Source: Chloroflexota bacterium | GTDB taxonomy: Bacteria > Chloroflexota > Dehalococcoidia > JACVQG01 | Length of the DNA stretch: 40,880 bases | Direction: 5' to 3' | Assembly: GCA_016210545.1 (NCBI GenBank) | Contig: JACQTY010000209.1 | Location: forward strand, 1 to 40,880 | Part shown: positions 15,468 through 23,433 of the stretch, one piece after another | How the letters are laid out: each line of letters starts with the position of its first letter | Position numbering within the stretch: the stretch's first letter is position 1 | Translations under genes and position numbers: made by a program | The notes under the pieces: generated by a model | What the model was told of the DNA's origin: nothing | What the model saw: the letters and a program-made list of their open reading frames with translations, nothing else | The model's database searches: none

Positions 15468-16514
15468 ATGTCTACCAATCCCGATGCCTACACCGACCTG
15501 GCTTCCCGTCACAACTTCGCGGAATCTCAACGCTACCGCCAGATCATGCAGATGCTGATGACTCCTGCCCAGGCCCAGCTCGTGGCGGCGCTGCCGGCGC
15601 CCCCGGAGGAGCTGTCCCAAAAGCTCGGCAGACCCCTATCCCAGGTGAAGGCCGACCTGGAGGAGCTTTTCCTTAAAGGCGTTATCATCCCCAAGAACTT
15701 CCAGACCAGAGAGGGCTACCGCTTCTGCCGCAGCACCGAGCAGTTCCACGACGCCACCCAGGGAATGACCCGGTTCGATAAGGCCGCTGAGAAGAAGTTC
15801 TTCGCCCTGTGGGACGAGTTCTGCAACAAAGAGTGGTATCCAGAGCTGGGGAAAAGCTACGCCGCCCGCGAGCAACCCCTGGAGCGCGTCGTCGCCGCCT
15901 ACAAAGCCATAGAAAAGGTGCCCGGGGTGCAGCCCTACGACGATGTCCGAGAGCTGATCAAGTCCGCCGACCCCATCGCCGTGGTACCTTGCCCCTGCCG
16001 CCGCCATGCCCAAAAGTGCACCAAACCTGTGGACACCTGTCTGCAGTTGGGTCGAGGCGGCGAATACGCTATCGTCCGCGGCTCGGGCCGGAAGCTCACC
16101 CCCCAGCAGGCTGTAGCCGTATTGGACGAGGTGGAGGAGTCGGGGGAGGTCCACATCTGGCCGAACGTCGCCGGCGGAGCGCCCCGCTTCATGTGCAACT
16201 GCTGCGATGATTGCTGTGTGGCCTGGGTGCCGCTGACCCAGAACGACGTGTCTGTGGGAAAGCGCGCCGCCAAGAGCCGCTTCGAGGCCACGGTCCAGCA
16301 GTCTCAGTGCGATGGTTGCCAGGTATGCGTCGACCGCTGCATGTTTAACGCGATCGAGATGGTCAAAGCCCCTGGCTCCAAGAAGCTGAAGGCCCAGGTC
16401 GACCCGGAAAAATGTTGGGGCTGCGGCCTATGCGTTATCAAGTGTGAGCCGAAGGCCCTATCCATGAGAATGGTCAGGCCGCCCGCGTACATCCCCGGCG
16501 CGGTACCCGTATAG
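15468..16514 (+). CDS. 4Fe-4S protein with N-terminal helical/HTH-like domain (A)
   Basis: This 348-residue protein has an N-terminal region (about 30-80) that looks like a winged-helix dimer-type segment (MTPAQAQLVAALPAPPEELSQ). A middle Cys cluster follows at C175, C177, C184 and C191, then C243, C245, C246, C249 and C250 (CNCCDDCC). Two classical 4Fe-4S motifs close it (C281/284/287/291 and C316/319/322/326). It may be an electron carrier or redox sensor. AAGGGGGGA lies eight bases before the ATG. The next gene is a close paralogue 16 bp downstream, so the pair arose by tandem duplication. Partners are not visible; flavin or radical SAM enzymes nearby are candidates. Confidence 0.8.
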   Translation: MSTNPDAYTDLASRHNFAESQRYRQIMQMLMTPAQAQLVAALPAPPEELSQKLGRPLSQVKADLEELFLKGVIIPKNFQTREGYRFCRSTEQFHDATQGMTRFDKAAEKKFFALWDEFCNKEWYPELGKSYAAREQPLERVVAAYKAIEKVPGVQPYDDVRELIKSADPIAVVPCPCRRHAQKCTKPVDTCLQLGRGGEYAIVRGSGRKLTPQQAVAVLDEVEESGEVHIWPNVAGGAPRFMCNCCDDCCVAWVPLTQNDVSVGKRAAKSRFEATVQQSQCDGCQVCVDRCMFNAIEMVKAPGSKKLKAQVDPEKCWGCGLCVIKCEPKALSMRMVRPPAYIPGAVPV

Positions 16515-16530
16515 AAAGAAGCAGTTTCCT

Positions 16531-17571
16531 ATGGACGCCTATTCGATCATAGCCACGCGCCACAAATACCCCGATTCAGCCAGCTACCGCCGGCTGTTGG
16601 AGTTCATCCTCACCCCCCTCCAGGCGCGCCTGGCTGTGGAGACGCCCGCCACCGCCGAAGAATTGGCCCAGAAAGTCGGCCTTTCCCTCACTGAGATCGC
16701 TCCGGCGCTGGACGACCTTGTCGGTCGCGCCATCCTGTACCCCAAAGAGGGATCCCAGCCGCCTGTATTCAAGTTCTGGAGCATGCCCGACCTTCTCTTT
16801 TACACGGTATGCGCCTACAAACCCGGCGCCCCGGAAGGCAAGCAAGCCATCAAGCTGTGGAATGACTTCAACAACGACTGGTACCCCCGGATAGCGGAGA
16901 CCTACCAGACCAAGCCCACGCCCGAGGAGCGCGTCGTCCCTGCGTACCCCACCGTGGCCCATTTCTCTGAATTGCAGCCGTGCGAGGATGTCCGGGAGCT
17001 GATCAAAGCTGCCAGGACCATCGGCCTGGTGGACTGCCCGTGCCGCGTGGTGGTCCAGAAATGCCACGGCGCCCTCGATACCTGCTTCATGTTCGACCAG
17101 ATGGCCGACATCTTCGTGACCCAGGGCATCGCCCGCCTCCTCACTGCCGATGAGGCAATGGCCCTCGTTGACAAGGCCGAAGACGAGGGACAGGTGCACA
17201 CGTGGATGAACTCCGGTTTCATGCACGCCCGGTTCATGTGCTGTTGCTGCAACGATTGCTGCATAACCTGGGCCCCGCTCACCCAGCACGGCATATCGGT
17301 GGGCCAGCGCCTGGCCAAGAGCCGTTTCCAATCGGTCGTGGACACGGCGAAATGCACCGGGGATTGCCCGGTATGCGTTGAGCGTTGTCTCTTCGATGCC
17401 ATTGAGGTCCAGCCAACCGGAGGCGGGCCGGGCCGCAACAAGCCCGTGGCCACAGTAAACCCGGACAAGTGCTGGGGGTGCGGCCTGTGCGTATTAAAGT
17501 GCAAACCGGGAGCCCTGTCCATGAAGCTGGTGCGCCCCCTGGAACACATCCCGGGGCTGGTGTCCGTTTAG
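16531..17571 (+). CDS. 4Fe-4S protein, tandem paralogue (B)
   Basis: This 346-residue protein is collinear with the preceding gene. It has the same N-terminal HTH-like region (LTPLQARLAVETPATAEEL), CPC...KC...DTC, a CCCCNDCC cluster and two C-terminal ferredoxin motifs. The first of those reads C-TGD-C-PV-C-VER-C, that is CX3CX2CX3C, one residue longer than the classical CX2CX2CX3C in copy A. That cluster may therefore have different redox behaviour. The start has only a weak GAAAGAAG upstream, so translation may be coupled to copy A. mazG begins on the base after its stop. Confidence 0.8.
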   Translation: MDAYSIIATRHKYPDSASYRRLLEFILTPLQARLAVETPATAEELAQKVGLSLTEIAPALDDLVGRAILYPKEGSQPPVFKFWSMPDLLFYTVCAYKPGAPEGKQAIKLWNDFNNDWYPRIAETYQTKPTPEERVVPAYPTVAHFSELQPCEDVRELIKAARTIGLVDCPCRVVVQKCHGALDTCFMFDQMADIFVTQGIARLLTADEAMALVDKAEDEGQVHTWMNSGFMHARFMCCCCNDCCITWAPLTQHGISVGQRLAKSRFQSVVDTAKCTGDCPVCVERCLFDAIEVQPTGGGPGRNKPVATVNPDKCWGCGLCVLKCKPGALSMKLVRPLEHIPGLVSV

Positions 17572-18417
17572 ATGGCTGACCCAGCTTCTCAGGCCCGCGG
17601 CCGCCAGCCTGAAAGGGCCCCTGGCCCGGAGTCTCTGGACCGGTTCGATACCCTCCGCGACATCATCGCCCGCCTGCGCGCCCCCAACGGCTGCCCGTGG
17701 GACCGCGAGCAGACCCACGCCACTCTCAAAGAGAACCTTCTTCAGGAGTGCTACGAGGTCCTGGAGGCCCTGGATGAAGCTGAACCGCAGAAGCTATCCG
17801 GGGAGCTGGGCGACCTGCTGATGCAGATCATGTTGCACGCCCAGATCGCCTCGGAGGCCGGCGAGTTCGAGCTAGAGGATGTGCTGCGGAGCATAAACAC
17901 CAAGCTCATCCGCCGCCACCCCCACGTCTTCGGCGATGCCAAACTCAAAACGGCTGAGGAGGTGCTGCACAACTGGGAGGCCATCAAGAAGGGTGAGCGC
18001 GTCCCGGGCACACCTATCCTGACCAACGTGCCCCGCTCCATGCCGGCGCTGTCTTACAGCCAGGAGATACAGGAGCGGGCGGCCCGCGTCGGCTTCGACT
18101 GGAAAGCGCCGGAGGACATCATCGACAAGCTGGTGGAGGAGATCGGCGAGTTCAAAGAGGCCGAGGGGCAGGAAGCCAAGGAGTGGGAGTTCGGCGACCT
18201 GCTGTTCGTCCTGGTGAATATCGCCCGCCGGCAGGGTGTAGATTCGGAGACTGCCCTGCGCCAGGCCAACGAGCGCTTCCGCCGCCGCTTCGAGCACATG
18301 GAAAAGGTAGTCAGAGAACGCGGCCAGGCCCTCAACCAGCTTTCCTTTGACGAGCTGAACGCCCTGTGGGACGAAGCCAAGAAGCACACCAACGAGGGTT
18401 CAGGGACACTTCCCTGA
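17572..18417 (+). CDS. mazG: Nucleoside triphosphate pyrophosphohydrolase MazG
   Basis: This 281-residue two-domain MazG hydrolyses NTPs to NMP and PPi. The first domain contains NGCPWDREQTHATLKENL and ECYEVLEALDE, with GDLLMQIMLHAQ; the second contains EEIGEFKEAEG and EFGDLLFVLVNIAR, giving the EEXXE and EXXD metal sites. The length is typical. ATG follows the upstream stop directly, so it is translationally coupled to the tandem Fe-S proteins. The link between them is unclear. A hairpin terminator follows. Confidence 0.95.
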   Translation: MADPASQARGRQPERAPGPESLDRFDTLRDIIARLRAPNGCPWDREQTHATLKENLLQECYEVLEALDEAEPQKLSGELGDLLMQIMLHAQIASEAGEFELEDVLRSINTKLIRRHPHVFGDAKLKTAEEVLHNWEAIKKGERVPGTPILTNVPRSMPALSYSQEIQERAARVGFDWKAPEDIIDKLVEEIGEFKEAEGQEAKEWEFGDLLFVLVNIARRQGVDSETALRQANERFRRRFEHMEKVVRERGQALNQLSFDELNALWDEAKKHTNEGSGTLP

Positions 18418-18424
18418 CGGGGTT

Positions 18425-18448
18425 CCAGGGGTGTCCCCTGGTTCTTTC
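18425..18448 (+). terminator. Intrinsic terminator after mazG
   Basis: CCAGGGG (18425-18431), loop TGT and CCCCTGG (18435-18441) form a perfect 7-bp stem followed by TTCTTT, eight bases after the mazG stop. An alternative GGGACAC/GTGTCCC pairing overlaps it. A second inverted pair, CTCTCCCG and CGGGAGAG, follows near 18455-18478. Confidence 0.65.
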
Positions 18449-18583
18449 CCCTCCCTCTCCCGATTTTGGCGGGAGAGGGCGCCGGAGGGTAAGAGCCATG
18501 AATGGGAAATCCGCCGGTCGCTGCACGAGAGTGCTATCATAACCGTGACGGCGTACGTCTTCTACGGAAAGTGGGGTGGGTAG

Positions 18584-18787
18584 ATGCTCATTGAGTACAA
18601 CGCTAAGACAGACTTGCTTTACCCTCGCCTTGATGAACGCAGACAGCCGGTGACCAACAGGCCGGTCTCCGAGGACATCGTGCTGGACGTTGGGAAGGAT
18701 GACAAGGTTGTAGGAATCGAAATCCTTTGCGCTTCCAAGCGTTTGGACCTGGAAAGCATGTTGCCCGTGAAATACGAGGCAGTATAG
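18584..18787 (+). CDS. DUF2283 family small protein
   Basis: This 67-residue protein matches DUF2283: IEYNAKTDLLYPRLDE at the start, DIVLDVGKDDKVVGIEIL in the middle and SKRLDLE at the end. Members are small beta-rich proteins of unknown function, often beside toxin-antitoxin or DUF4258 genes; no such partner is adjacent here. A purine-rich GTGGGGTGGG precedes the ATG. TATCAT at 18535 could be its -10. Confidence 0.75.
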   Translation: MLIEYNAKTDLLYPRLDERRQPVTNRPVSEDIVLDVGKDDKVVGIEILCASKRLDLESMLPVKYEAV

Positions 18788-18881
18788 ACTTCAGCCACGA
18801 TTCCCTCAAACTCGGGATTCATGGCCTCCCGCACGATGTGAAAAGCGCAAAGAGGGAAGGAACCCGAAGGAGTTAGTCTTG

Positions 18882-19577
18882 ATGGACATCAAAATCCTGG
18901 GCATCGTCGGCAGCCCCGTAAAGAAAGGCAACGCCGAGGCATTTCTGGCTGAGGCCCTCAAGGCCGCCGAGACCTGCGGCAGCGTCACCACCGAGCTCGT
19001 TTCCCTGGCAGGCAAAGAGATCCGGGAGTGCAAGCACTGCAACTGGTGCGTCGCCAAGCAGTCCGAGGGCAAGTTCTGTAACCAGTCGGACGAGATGCTG
19101 GAGCTTTACCCCAAGCTGCTGGAGGCCGACGGCCTGCTACTATGCACACCCGTCTATACGACGCGCCTTTCGGGCTACCTGGCCAACTTCCTCGATAGGT
19201 GTCGCATCTTCGCCCACGGCAACTACTACAAGGGCAAGATGATCAACAAGGTGGGCGGGGCGCTGGCGGTGAGCTGGTACCGGCACCTGGGCGGCGAAGA
19301 GGCCCTGCTGACCATTGTGACCGCCTACCTGGTGAACGGCATCATCCCGGTGGCCCCACATATCGGGCTGGGGGCGCCGGCGGGGGCGGTGGGCCTGTCC
19401 AGCGAGCACGGCAGCGGGACTTTCAACCCCAAAGAGAGGCTGGGCGTGCTCAAGGATGAGTATGGACTTATCGGGGCGCGCAACCTGGGGGAGCGGGTGG
19501 TGGAGGTGGCGCGGCTGATGAAGGCGGGGCAGGCGGCAGTGAAGGGGGAGGCAGGCAACATGGCTCAGGCCGCATGA
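18882..19577 (+). CDS. Iron-sulfur flavoprotein (NADPH-dependent FMN reductase fold)
   Basis: This 231-residue flavodoxin-like protein has the phosphate-binding loop GSPVKKGNAEAFL near the N terminus and a C-terminal extension. C-KH-C-NW-C, then a ninth-residue-spaced C (CX2CX2CX9C), follows the second strand. This resembles the compact 4Fe-4S motif of Isf iron-sulfur flavoproteins, though the last spacing is longer than usual. It likely passes electrons among ferredoxin, FMN and a reductant. GAAGGAG lies nine bases before ATG18882; the in-frame TTG just before it is less likely. It may act with the nearby ferredoxin-like proteins (inference). Confidence 0.85.
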   Translation: MDIKILGIVGSPVKKGNAEAFLAEALKAAETCGSVTTELVSLAGKEIRECKHCNWCVAKQSEGKFCNQSDEMLELYPKLLEADGLLLCTPVYTTRLSGYLANFLDRCRIFAHGNYYKGKMINKVGGALAVSWYRHLGGEEALLTIVTAYLVNGIIPVAPHIGLGAPAGAVGLSSEHGSGTFNPKERLGVLKDEYGLIGARNLGERVVEVARLMKAGQAAVKGEAGNMAQAA

Positions 19578-19638
19578 ATTGACGTGGCTTGTTCTCGTTG
19601 CTATAGTGGCGTTGAAGGTGCACGGCATTGAAGCGTGA

Positions 19639-19667
19639 TTGACATTGCCTGCGGGCTTGCGTACAAT
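19639..19667 (+). promoter_or_regulatory. Near-consensus promoter with no obvious large gene
   Basis: TTGACA (19639-19644), a 17-bp spacer and TACAAT (19662-19667) make one of the best promoters in the window. The start would be near 19674. The next large plus-strand gene begins 380 bp away, so it may drive a small peptide or an RNA antisense to the gene at 19747-20031. Confidence 0.65.
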
Positions 19668-19716
19668 CGAGCTAAGATTGGGTGAGTAGTCTCAGGCACA
19701 ATCGGAGGTATTCAGA

Positions 19717-19803
19717 GTGCATCTCTCGCTTGGGAAGCTGGCGTATTTATCGGCAATAAATTGCCACATCATTGATCCAGATCCTCTTGGGGTCCGGCGA
19801 TGA
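19717..19803 (+). CDS. Possible 28-residue leader peptide
   Basis: A GTG start follows CGGAGG by eight bases, about 43 bases after the predicted transcription start. The peptide starts with HLSLGKLAYLSAINCH after its initiator and ends at TGA19803. Its 3' part runs antisense to the hypothetical gene at 19747. It is listed only because the promoter and ribosome site are good; the sequence itself matches nothing I know. Confidence 0.25.
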   Translation: MHLSLGKLAYLSAINCHIIDPDPLGVRR

Positions 19804-20031
19804 CCACTGGTCAGATAAGTTCATTCTCCAGCGATGCGCAATGCCGATGACCCAGCCGTTTGGCAATCTCACCTTGAGTATTTGAGTAAAAGGGCGGGAT
19901 AAATACCTGGGTTGTATCTCGGCGACCGCGAAACCGCCGCGGACTTTTTCGCCCATGTCAAGGCTATTCCAAATACTCCGGAGGGTTTCTCGGTCAACCT
20001 CGACTGCCACAAAGTGAGGCGTATTCTCCAT
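19747..20031 (-). CDS. Hypothetical 94-residue protein
   Basis: The composition looks protein-like, with evenly spaced hydrophobic strands, several Trp in the C-terminal half (GWVIGIAHRWRM, IWINDVAIYC) and an acidic N terminus. No family is recognised. There is no SD before ATG20031. The gene is divergent from the plus-strand gene at 20054, with only 22 bp between them. It lies in a 1.3-kb pocket of small unknown genes. Confidence 0.4.
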   Translation of the reverse strand: MENTPHFVAVEVDRETLRSIWNSLDMGEKVRGGFAVAEIQPRYLSRPFTQILKVRLPNGWVIGIAHRWRMNLSDQWSSPDPKRIWINDVAIYCR

Positions 20032-20053
20032 CCGTTATCGGGAGCAAAGACTC

Positions 20054-20428
20054 ATGGACACTAGCCCTGAGATTATCCATTTGCTGAAGGCAATCATGAT
20101 CGGGGATCACGACAGCCCGTCGCTAGCCAAGTGGCTTGCTGAAAATTCATTGCATTTTCTGGAGTCGCCAAACGAACAAGACCGTTTGGTTATTGCAGAC
20201 CTTGATGCAGCACTGGGCGAGATTCAGCGCGGCAACGCTGACGACAAACTGCTTACAGAAACGGCCGCTCTGTTGGTGAAAGGCCTGCATCTTGCTCTGC
20301 CCGCTACAGACATCGTCGTACATCTGTGCGGGGCAACCTTCGAAACCGTGTTCGGAACAGCCTCCACCAATGCCGGAGGCACTTCTATGGCCGCTGCTCA
20401 GGTCGACTTTGTCCCAACGTCCGCATAG
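20054..20428 (+). CDS. Hypothetical 124-residue protein
   Basis: The N-terminal half looks helical (IIHLLKAIMIGD, IADLDAALGEIQ) and the C-terminal half is small and hydrophobic (ALLVKGLHLALPATDIVVHL). GGGAG lies ten bases before the ATG. Its 3' end overlaps the convergent minus-strand gene by 44 bp. It is not recognised as any family; the frame is open and codon use is ordinary. Confidence 0.45.
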   Translation: MDTSPEIIHLLKAIMIGDHDSPSLAKWLAENSLHFLESPNEQDRLVIADLDAALGEIQRGNADDKLLTETAALLVKGLHLALPATDIVVHLCGATFETVFGTASTNAGGTSMAAAQVDFVPTSA

Positions 20429-20849
20429 TTGTGTAGATAATTTCCAGCGGCATTCTTGTAGCCAGCCGCTCTCCCACATAAACATTGTACCAATATGGTC
20501 CGCTTTCACTAAAGCGAGTGTGCATTCGAAGCGTCAAATTATTGCCCCTTATGCCTCCCTCGAAATGAATCGTCCCCTCCCATATGTGGTCGCTGTCTGT
20601 CAAGCCGGACGGCCTTGTCAGGGTAATCTTAATGGGGACAGGCCCGCGTGCCTCCCCCGATTTGAACATGAGCACAGCCACGATCTCTCTTACAAACTCG
20701 GGCATCTTATCTGGGACATCGGGACCGGCAGCCTGAAACAGAATGCGGTCTATAATACGAATGACTGACTTGACGTTGTCTTTTTCGTCGAGAAGATGCT
20801 CACAAAACAGCGCCGCCTGAACGTAAGGTCCCGCTTCAAACGTAGACAT
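20385..20849 (-). CDS. Hypothetical protein, DUF6941-like pattern
   Basis: This 154-residue protein starts with YVQAALFCEHLLDE and a VKSVIRIIDRI segment, followed by beta-rich sequence with paired hydrophobic residues. That pattern resembles DUF6941-type proteins with an immunoglobulin-like fold, but I am not certain. An extended -10 promoter (TGATATAAT) lies upstream on the same strand, which supports a real gene. No SD is seen. It converges on the plus-strand gene at 20054. Confidence 0.6.
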   Translation of the reverse strand: MSTFEAGPYVQAALFCEHLLDEKDNVKSVIRIIDRILFQAAGPDVPDKMPEFVREIVAVLMFKSGEARGPVPIKITLTRPSGLTDSDHIWEGTIHFEGGIRGNNLTLRMHTRFSESGPYWYNVYVGERLATRMPLEIIYTTMRTLGQSRPEQRP

Positions 20850-20899
20850 AGTTTGTGCCAGCTTTACCGCTTCCCCAACCGTTCTTTCGCTTTGCTGGC

Positions 20900-20928
20900 A
20901 TTATATCACGCACCATTCCCACAGTCCA
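20900..20928 (-). promoter_or_regulatory. Promoter for the DUF6941-like gene
   Basis: The minus strand reads TGGACT (20928-20923), 17 bp, then TATAAT (20905-20900) with an upstream TG, so an extended -10. The start would fall near 20893, giving a leader of about 44 bases. The same TGATATAATG core recurs before the ParA operon. Confidence 0.6.
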
Positions 20929-20970
20929 TATGAGGATCAGTAGACCCAAATTCACCGAGAGGCCACACCC

Positions 20971-22218
20971 ATGACCATAGAACATCTATGTAATACCTAC
21001 CGGGATGTCCCAAGAAGCGTCATCATCAAGACCGACGCTCTGCGGCTGGGCGTGAACTTTACCAGCGCCGCCAAAGAAGCTGTCAAGGGACTGAACATCC
21101 CCTTCAAGGGTCACTTCATCTTCTCGCAGGACATCGAGCACACCGTAGTAGCCCGGGAGAAGATACCCAACTGGTTTTGCCTGAAAAGCGACGACACTAC
21201 CATACTAACGCGGGCCGGCGCCTTGTCTCCCTACGCCATCGACTGGATAGATGGCAAGTTTGTTTTTTGCGACGAAGCGGGCGTAGTGGAGGAAGTCTAT
21301 TTCGACCCGTCTCCCAGGTGGGCAAGCCAGACCTTCGAAGACGGAACGCCGTATCAGGCAGTCGCCGTGCCGACGGGCAAGGATGCGCTCCTGGGCTTCA
21401 TGACCTTCGTTTGCGACCGCTGGACGCGGAAAGAACAGTGTCTCTTTTGCGACATCGGGGCTAACTTGCAGAAGAAACTGGGAAGCGAGAAAACGGCTGT
21501 CGTAACCGCAACACCGGAGAGGCTTGCCCGGGTATTTCAGGCCGCCCAAAGGGAACCGGGATTTCGTCATTTCTCTCTTACCTCAGGATCAGTAATCGGT
21601 AAAAGGGACGGAAAGGGCGAGACGGAATGGTACTGCGACTACCTGAACACGATTGGCGAGTCGATCAACGGCAATTGGATGTCAAGCTACATCAATATAC
21701 AGCCCAAGCCGAAAGATGAGATCAAGACGTTGCACAAGACCGGCGTCCCGGCCCTCATGCTGAATCTGGAGGTATGGGGGGAGCGCCTGTTCAAGGTCAT
21801 CTGCCCCGGCAAGGCGAGTCTGATAGGGTGGGACGAGTGTCTGAAACGGACGATCGAAGCCGTCGATGTCTTCGGCAAGGGCAGGATCGAGTCCAACTTC
21901 GTCGCCGGGGTGGAAATGGCCCAGCCCTGGGGATTCAAGGACTCTCTATCGGCGGTGAAGTCAACGCTGGCTGGCTTCGAGTATCTGATGGCCCACGGGG
22001 TACTGCCCAGAACAAACGTGTGGGCAGCCGAGCCGGGTTCTGCCCTCGCCGGCCAGCCACCCCCGCCTCTGGAGTACTACATAGAGCTGGGCCGGGGCTA
22101 TCTGGAACTGCGCAAGAAATACGGCTTTCCCTTCCCATTCTACGGGTGGTGTCGTTGTTGCTACAAGGTCGACGCCATACCTGAATGGGACTACTACCTC
22201 TGGGATAAGAAGGCCTGA
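20971..22218 (+). CDS. Radical SAM protein with CX8CX2C motif (B)
   Basis: This 415-residue protein is a paralogue of the one at 13067. It has the same C148-x8-C157-x2-C160 spacing, the NLEVWGERLFKVICPGKA segment, a VFGKGRI segment, GVEMAQPWGFK and an MAHGV segment. It ends with WCRCCYKVD, a Cys-rich tail that copy A lacks (copy A has only YRRC). GAGAGG lies before the ATG. It stands alone, without a split-barrel partner. It is likely an AdoMet-dependent radical enzyme on a related substrate; identity unknown. Confidence 0.8.
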   Translation: MTIEHLCNTYRDVPRSVIIKTDALRLGVNFTSAAKEAVKGLNIPFKGHFIFSQDIEHTVVAREKIPNWFCLKSDDTTILTRAGALSPYAIDWIDGKFVFCDEAGVVEEVYFDPSPRWASQTFEDGTPYQAVAVPTGKDALLGFMTFVCDRWTRKEQCLFCDIGANLQKKLGSEKTAVVTATPERLARVFQAAQREPGFRHFSLTSGSVIGKRDGKGETEWYCDYLNTIGESINGNWMSSYINIQPKPKDEIKTLHKTGVPALMLNLEVWGERLFKVICPGKASLIGWDECLKRTIEAVDVFGKGRIESNFVAGVEMAQPWGFKDSLSAVKSTLAGFEYLMAHGVLPRTNVWAAEPGSALAGQPPPPLEYYIELGRGYLELRKKYGFPFPFYGWCRCCYKVDAIPEWDYYLWDKKA

Positions 22219-22389
22219 ACGGCTTTCTTGTAGTAGTTGCTACCGCCCCGCCAGTCTCAATTTGACAATGTCCCCCGAAATTGAGAAAATCAGGTATTCT
22301 CAGCAGGAAGGGAAATACCGTCCGTCTCCCCCCTCCGAGCAACAACCTTTTGGGGGTTTCCGAGCGCCCCCGGAACCGAGTGATACGTC

Positions 22390-23277
22390 ATGCCGCCGAA
22401 AAGACCGTTTCCCTTTTCCCACCCGCAGCCCGGGCCGGAGCCCAAGCCTCCGCCTACCGGGCTGGAAGCCCTGCGACAACGCCTCGGTCGCTTGTACAAG
22501 CGCTTCCAGCCCCTCCTGCTACTCGGCGCTGGGATTGTCATCGCTGTGGCAGCGGTGTGGGTCTACGACGCCACCAGACCGCCCCCGCAGCGTCTGACGC
22601 AGCGCGATATCAACGCTGCGGTGGAGCACGCCCTGAAGTCGAGGACGCCTGAGCCTTCATATGCATCGCAGGCGTACGAAGTCATCCGCCCGTCGCTCGT
22701 ACGTGTCCGCGCCCTCATTCAAAAGAACGGAGGAAAGGTCGAAGGATCGCTGGGCGCCGGCGTGGTGATCGACGATTCCGGAGTCATTTTGACCAATCTG
22801 CACGTCGTCAAGGATGCCGTGGAAGTCCAGGTTCTCTTCGCCGACGGGACCGAGTCACATGCCGTTATCATCGTGAGGCAGCCGGAAAACGACCTTGCCG
22901 TGTTGCGCGCCGCTGAAATCCCCGACGACCTGACCCCGGCAGTCCTGGCCGGCGCCGGCGGGCTGCGCGTCGGCGATGAGGTCATCGCCGTGGGGAACCC
23001 CTTCGGCATCAGCGATTCACTATCGGACGGGGTCGTCTCCGGTCTGGGACGGGCCTACAAGTCTCCCAAGACCGGCGACACCCTGATAAACCTGATCCAG
23101 TTCGATGCCGCGGTCAATCCGGGCAATTCGGGCGGACCGCTGCTCAATCGCGACGGAGAGGTGGTCGGCATCGTCACCGCGTTGCTGAACCCCACTGACC
23201 ACGAGGTATTCATTGGCATTGGTTTTGCAGTGACCATCGAGACAGCGGCGGCCGCGGCGGGATCGCCGCCATATTGA
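22390..23277 (+). CDS. Membrane-anchored trypsin-like serine protease (HtrA-type, no PDZ)
   Basis: This 295-residue protein has a proline-rich cytoplasmic start, one membrane helix (about 41-60), and an exported trypsin-like domain with H138 (TNLHVV), D168 (NDLAVL) and S247 (PGNSGGP). It ends right after the protease fold at GIGFAVTIETAAAAAG, so no PDZ domain follows. This form looks complete, with its C terminus at the fold end, not truncated by a frameshift. It precedes MoxR, DUF58 and VWA genes on the same strand, suggesting one unit that assembles or processes surface proteins. The ribosome site is weak. Confidence 0.88.
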   Translation: MPPKRPFPFSHPQPGPEPKPPPTGLEALRQRLGRLYKRFQPLLLLGAGIVIAVAAVWVYDATRPPPQRLTQRDINAAVEHALKSRTPEPSYASQAYEVIRPSLVRVRALIQKNGGKVEGSLGAGVVIDDSGVILTNLHVVKDAVEVQVLFADGTESHAVIIVRQPENDLAVLRAAEIPDDLTPAVLAGAGGLRVGDEVIAVGNPFGISDSLSDGVVSGLGRAYKSPKTGDTLINLIQFDAAVNPGNSGGPLLNRDGEVVGIVTALLNPTDHEVFIGIGFAVTIETAAAAAGSPPY

Positions 23278-23433
23278 TTCGTGTGGGAATCGCGACAAAG
23301 ATGGATAACCCCCTCTCTCCAGCTCTCTCCCGTGAGGGGCGAGAGGGACACTACTCCACCCCTCTTGTGGCCCACAGCCGCCGAAAGGAAAGAGGAATTC
23401 GGTCTACTTGGTCAATGCTGGTGGGGAGGACAA

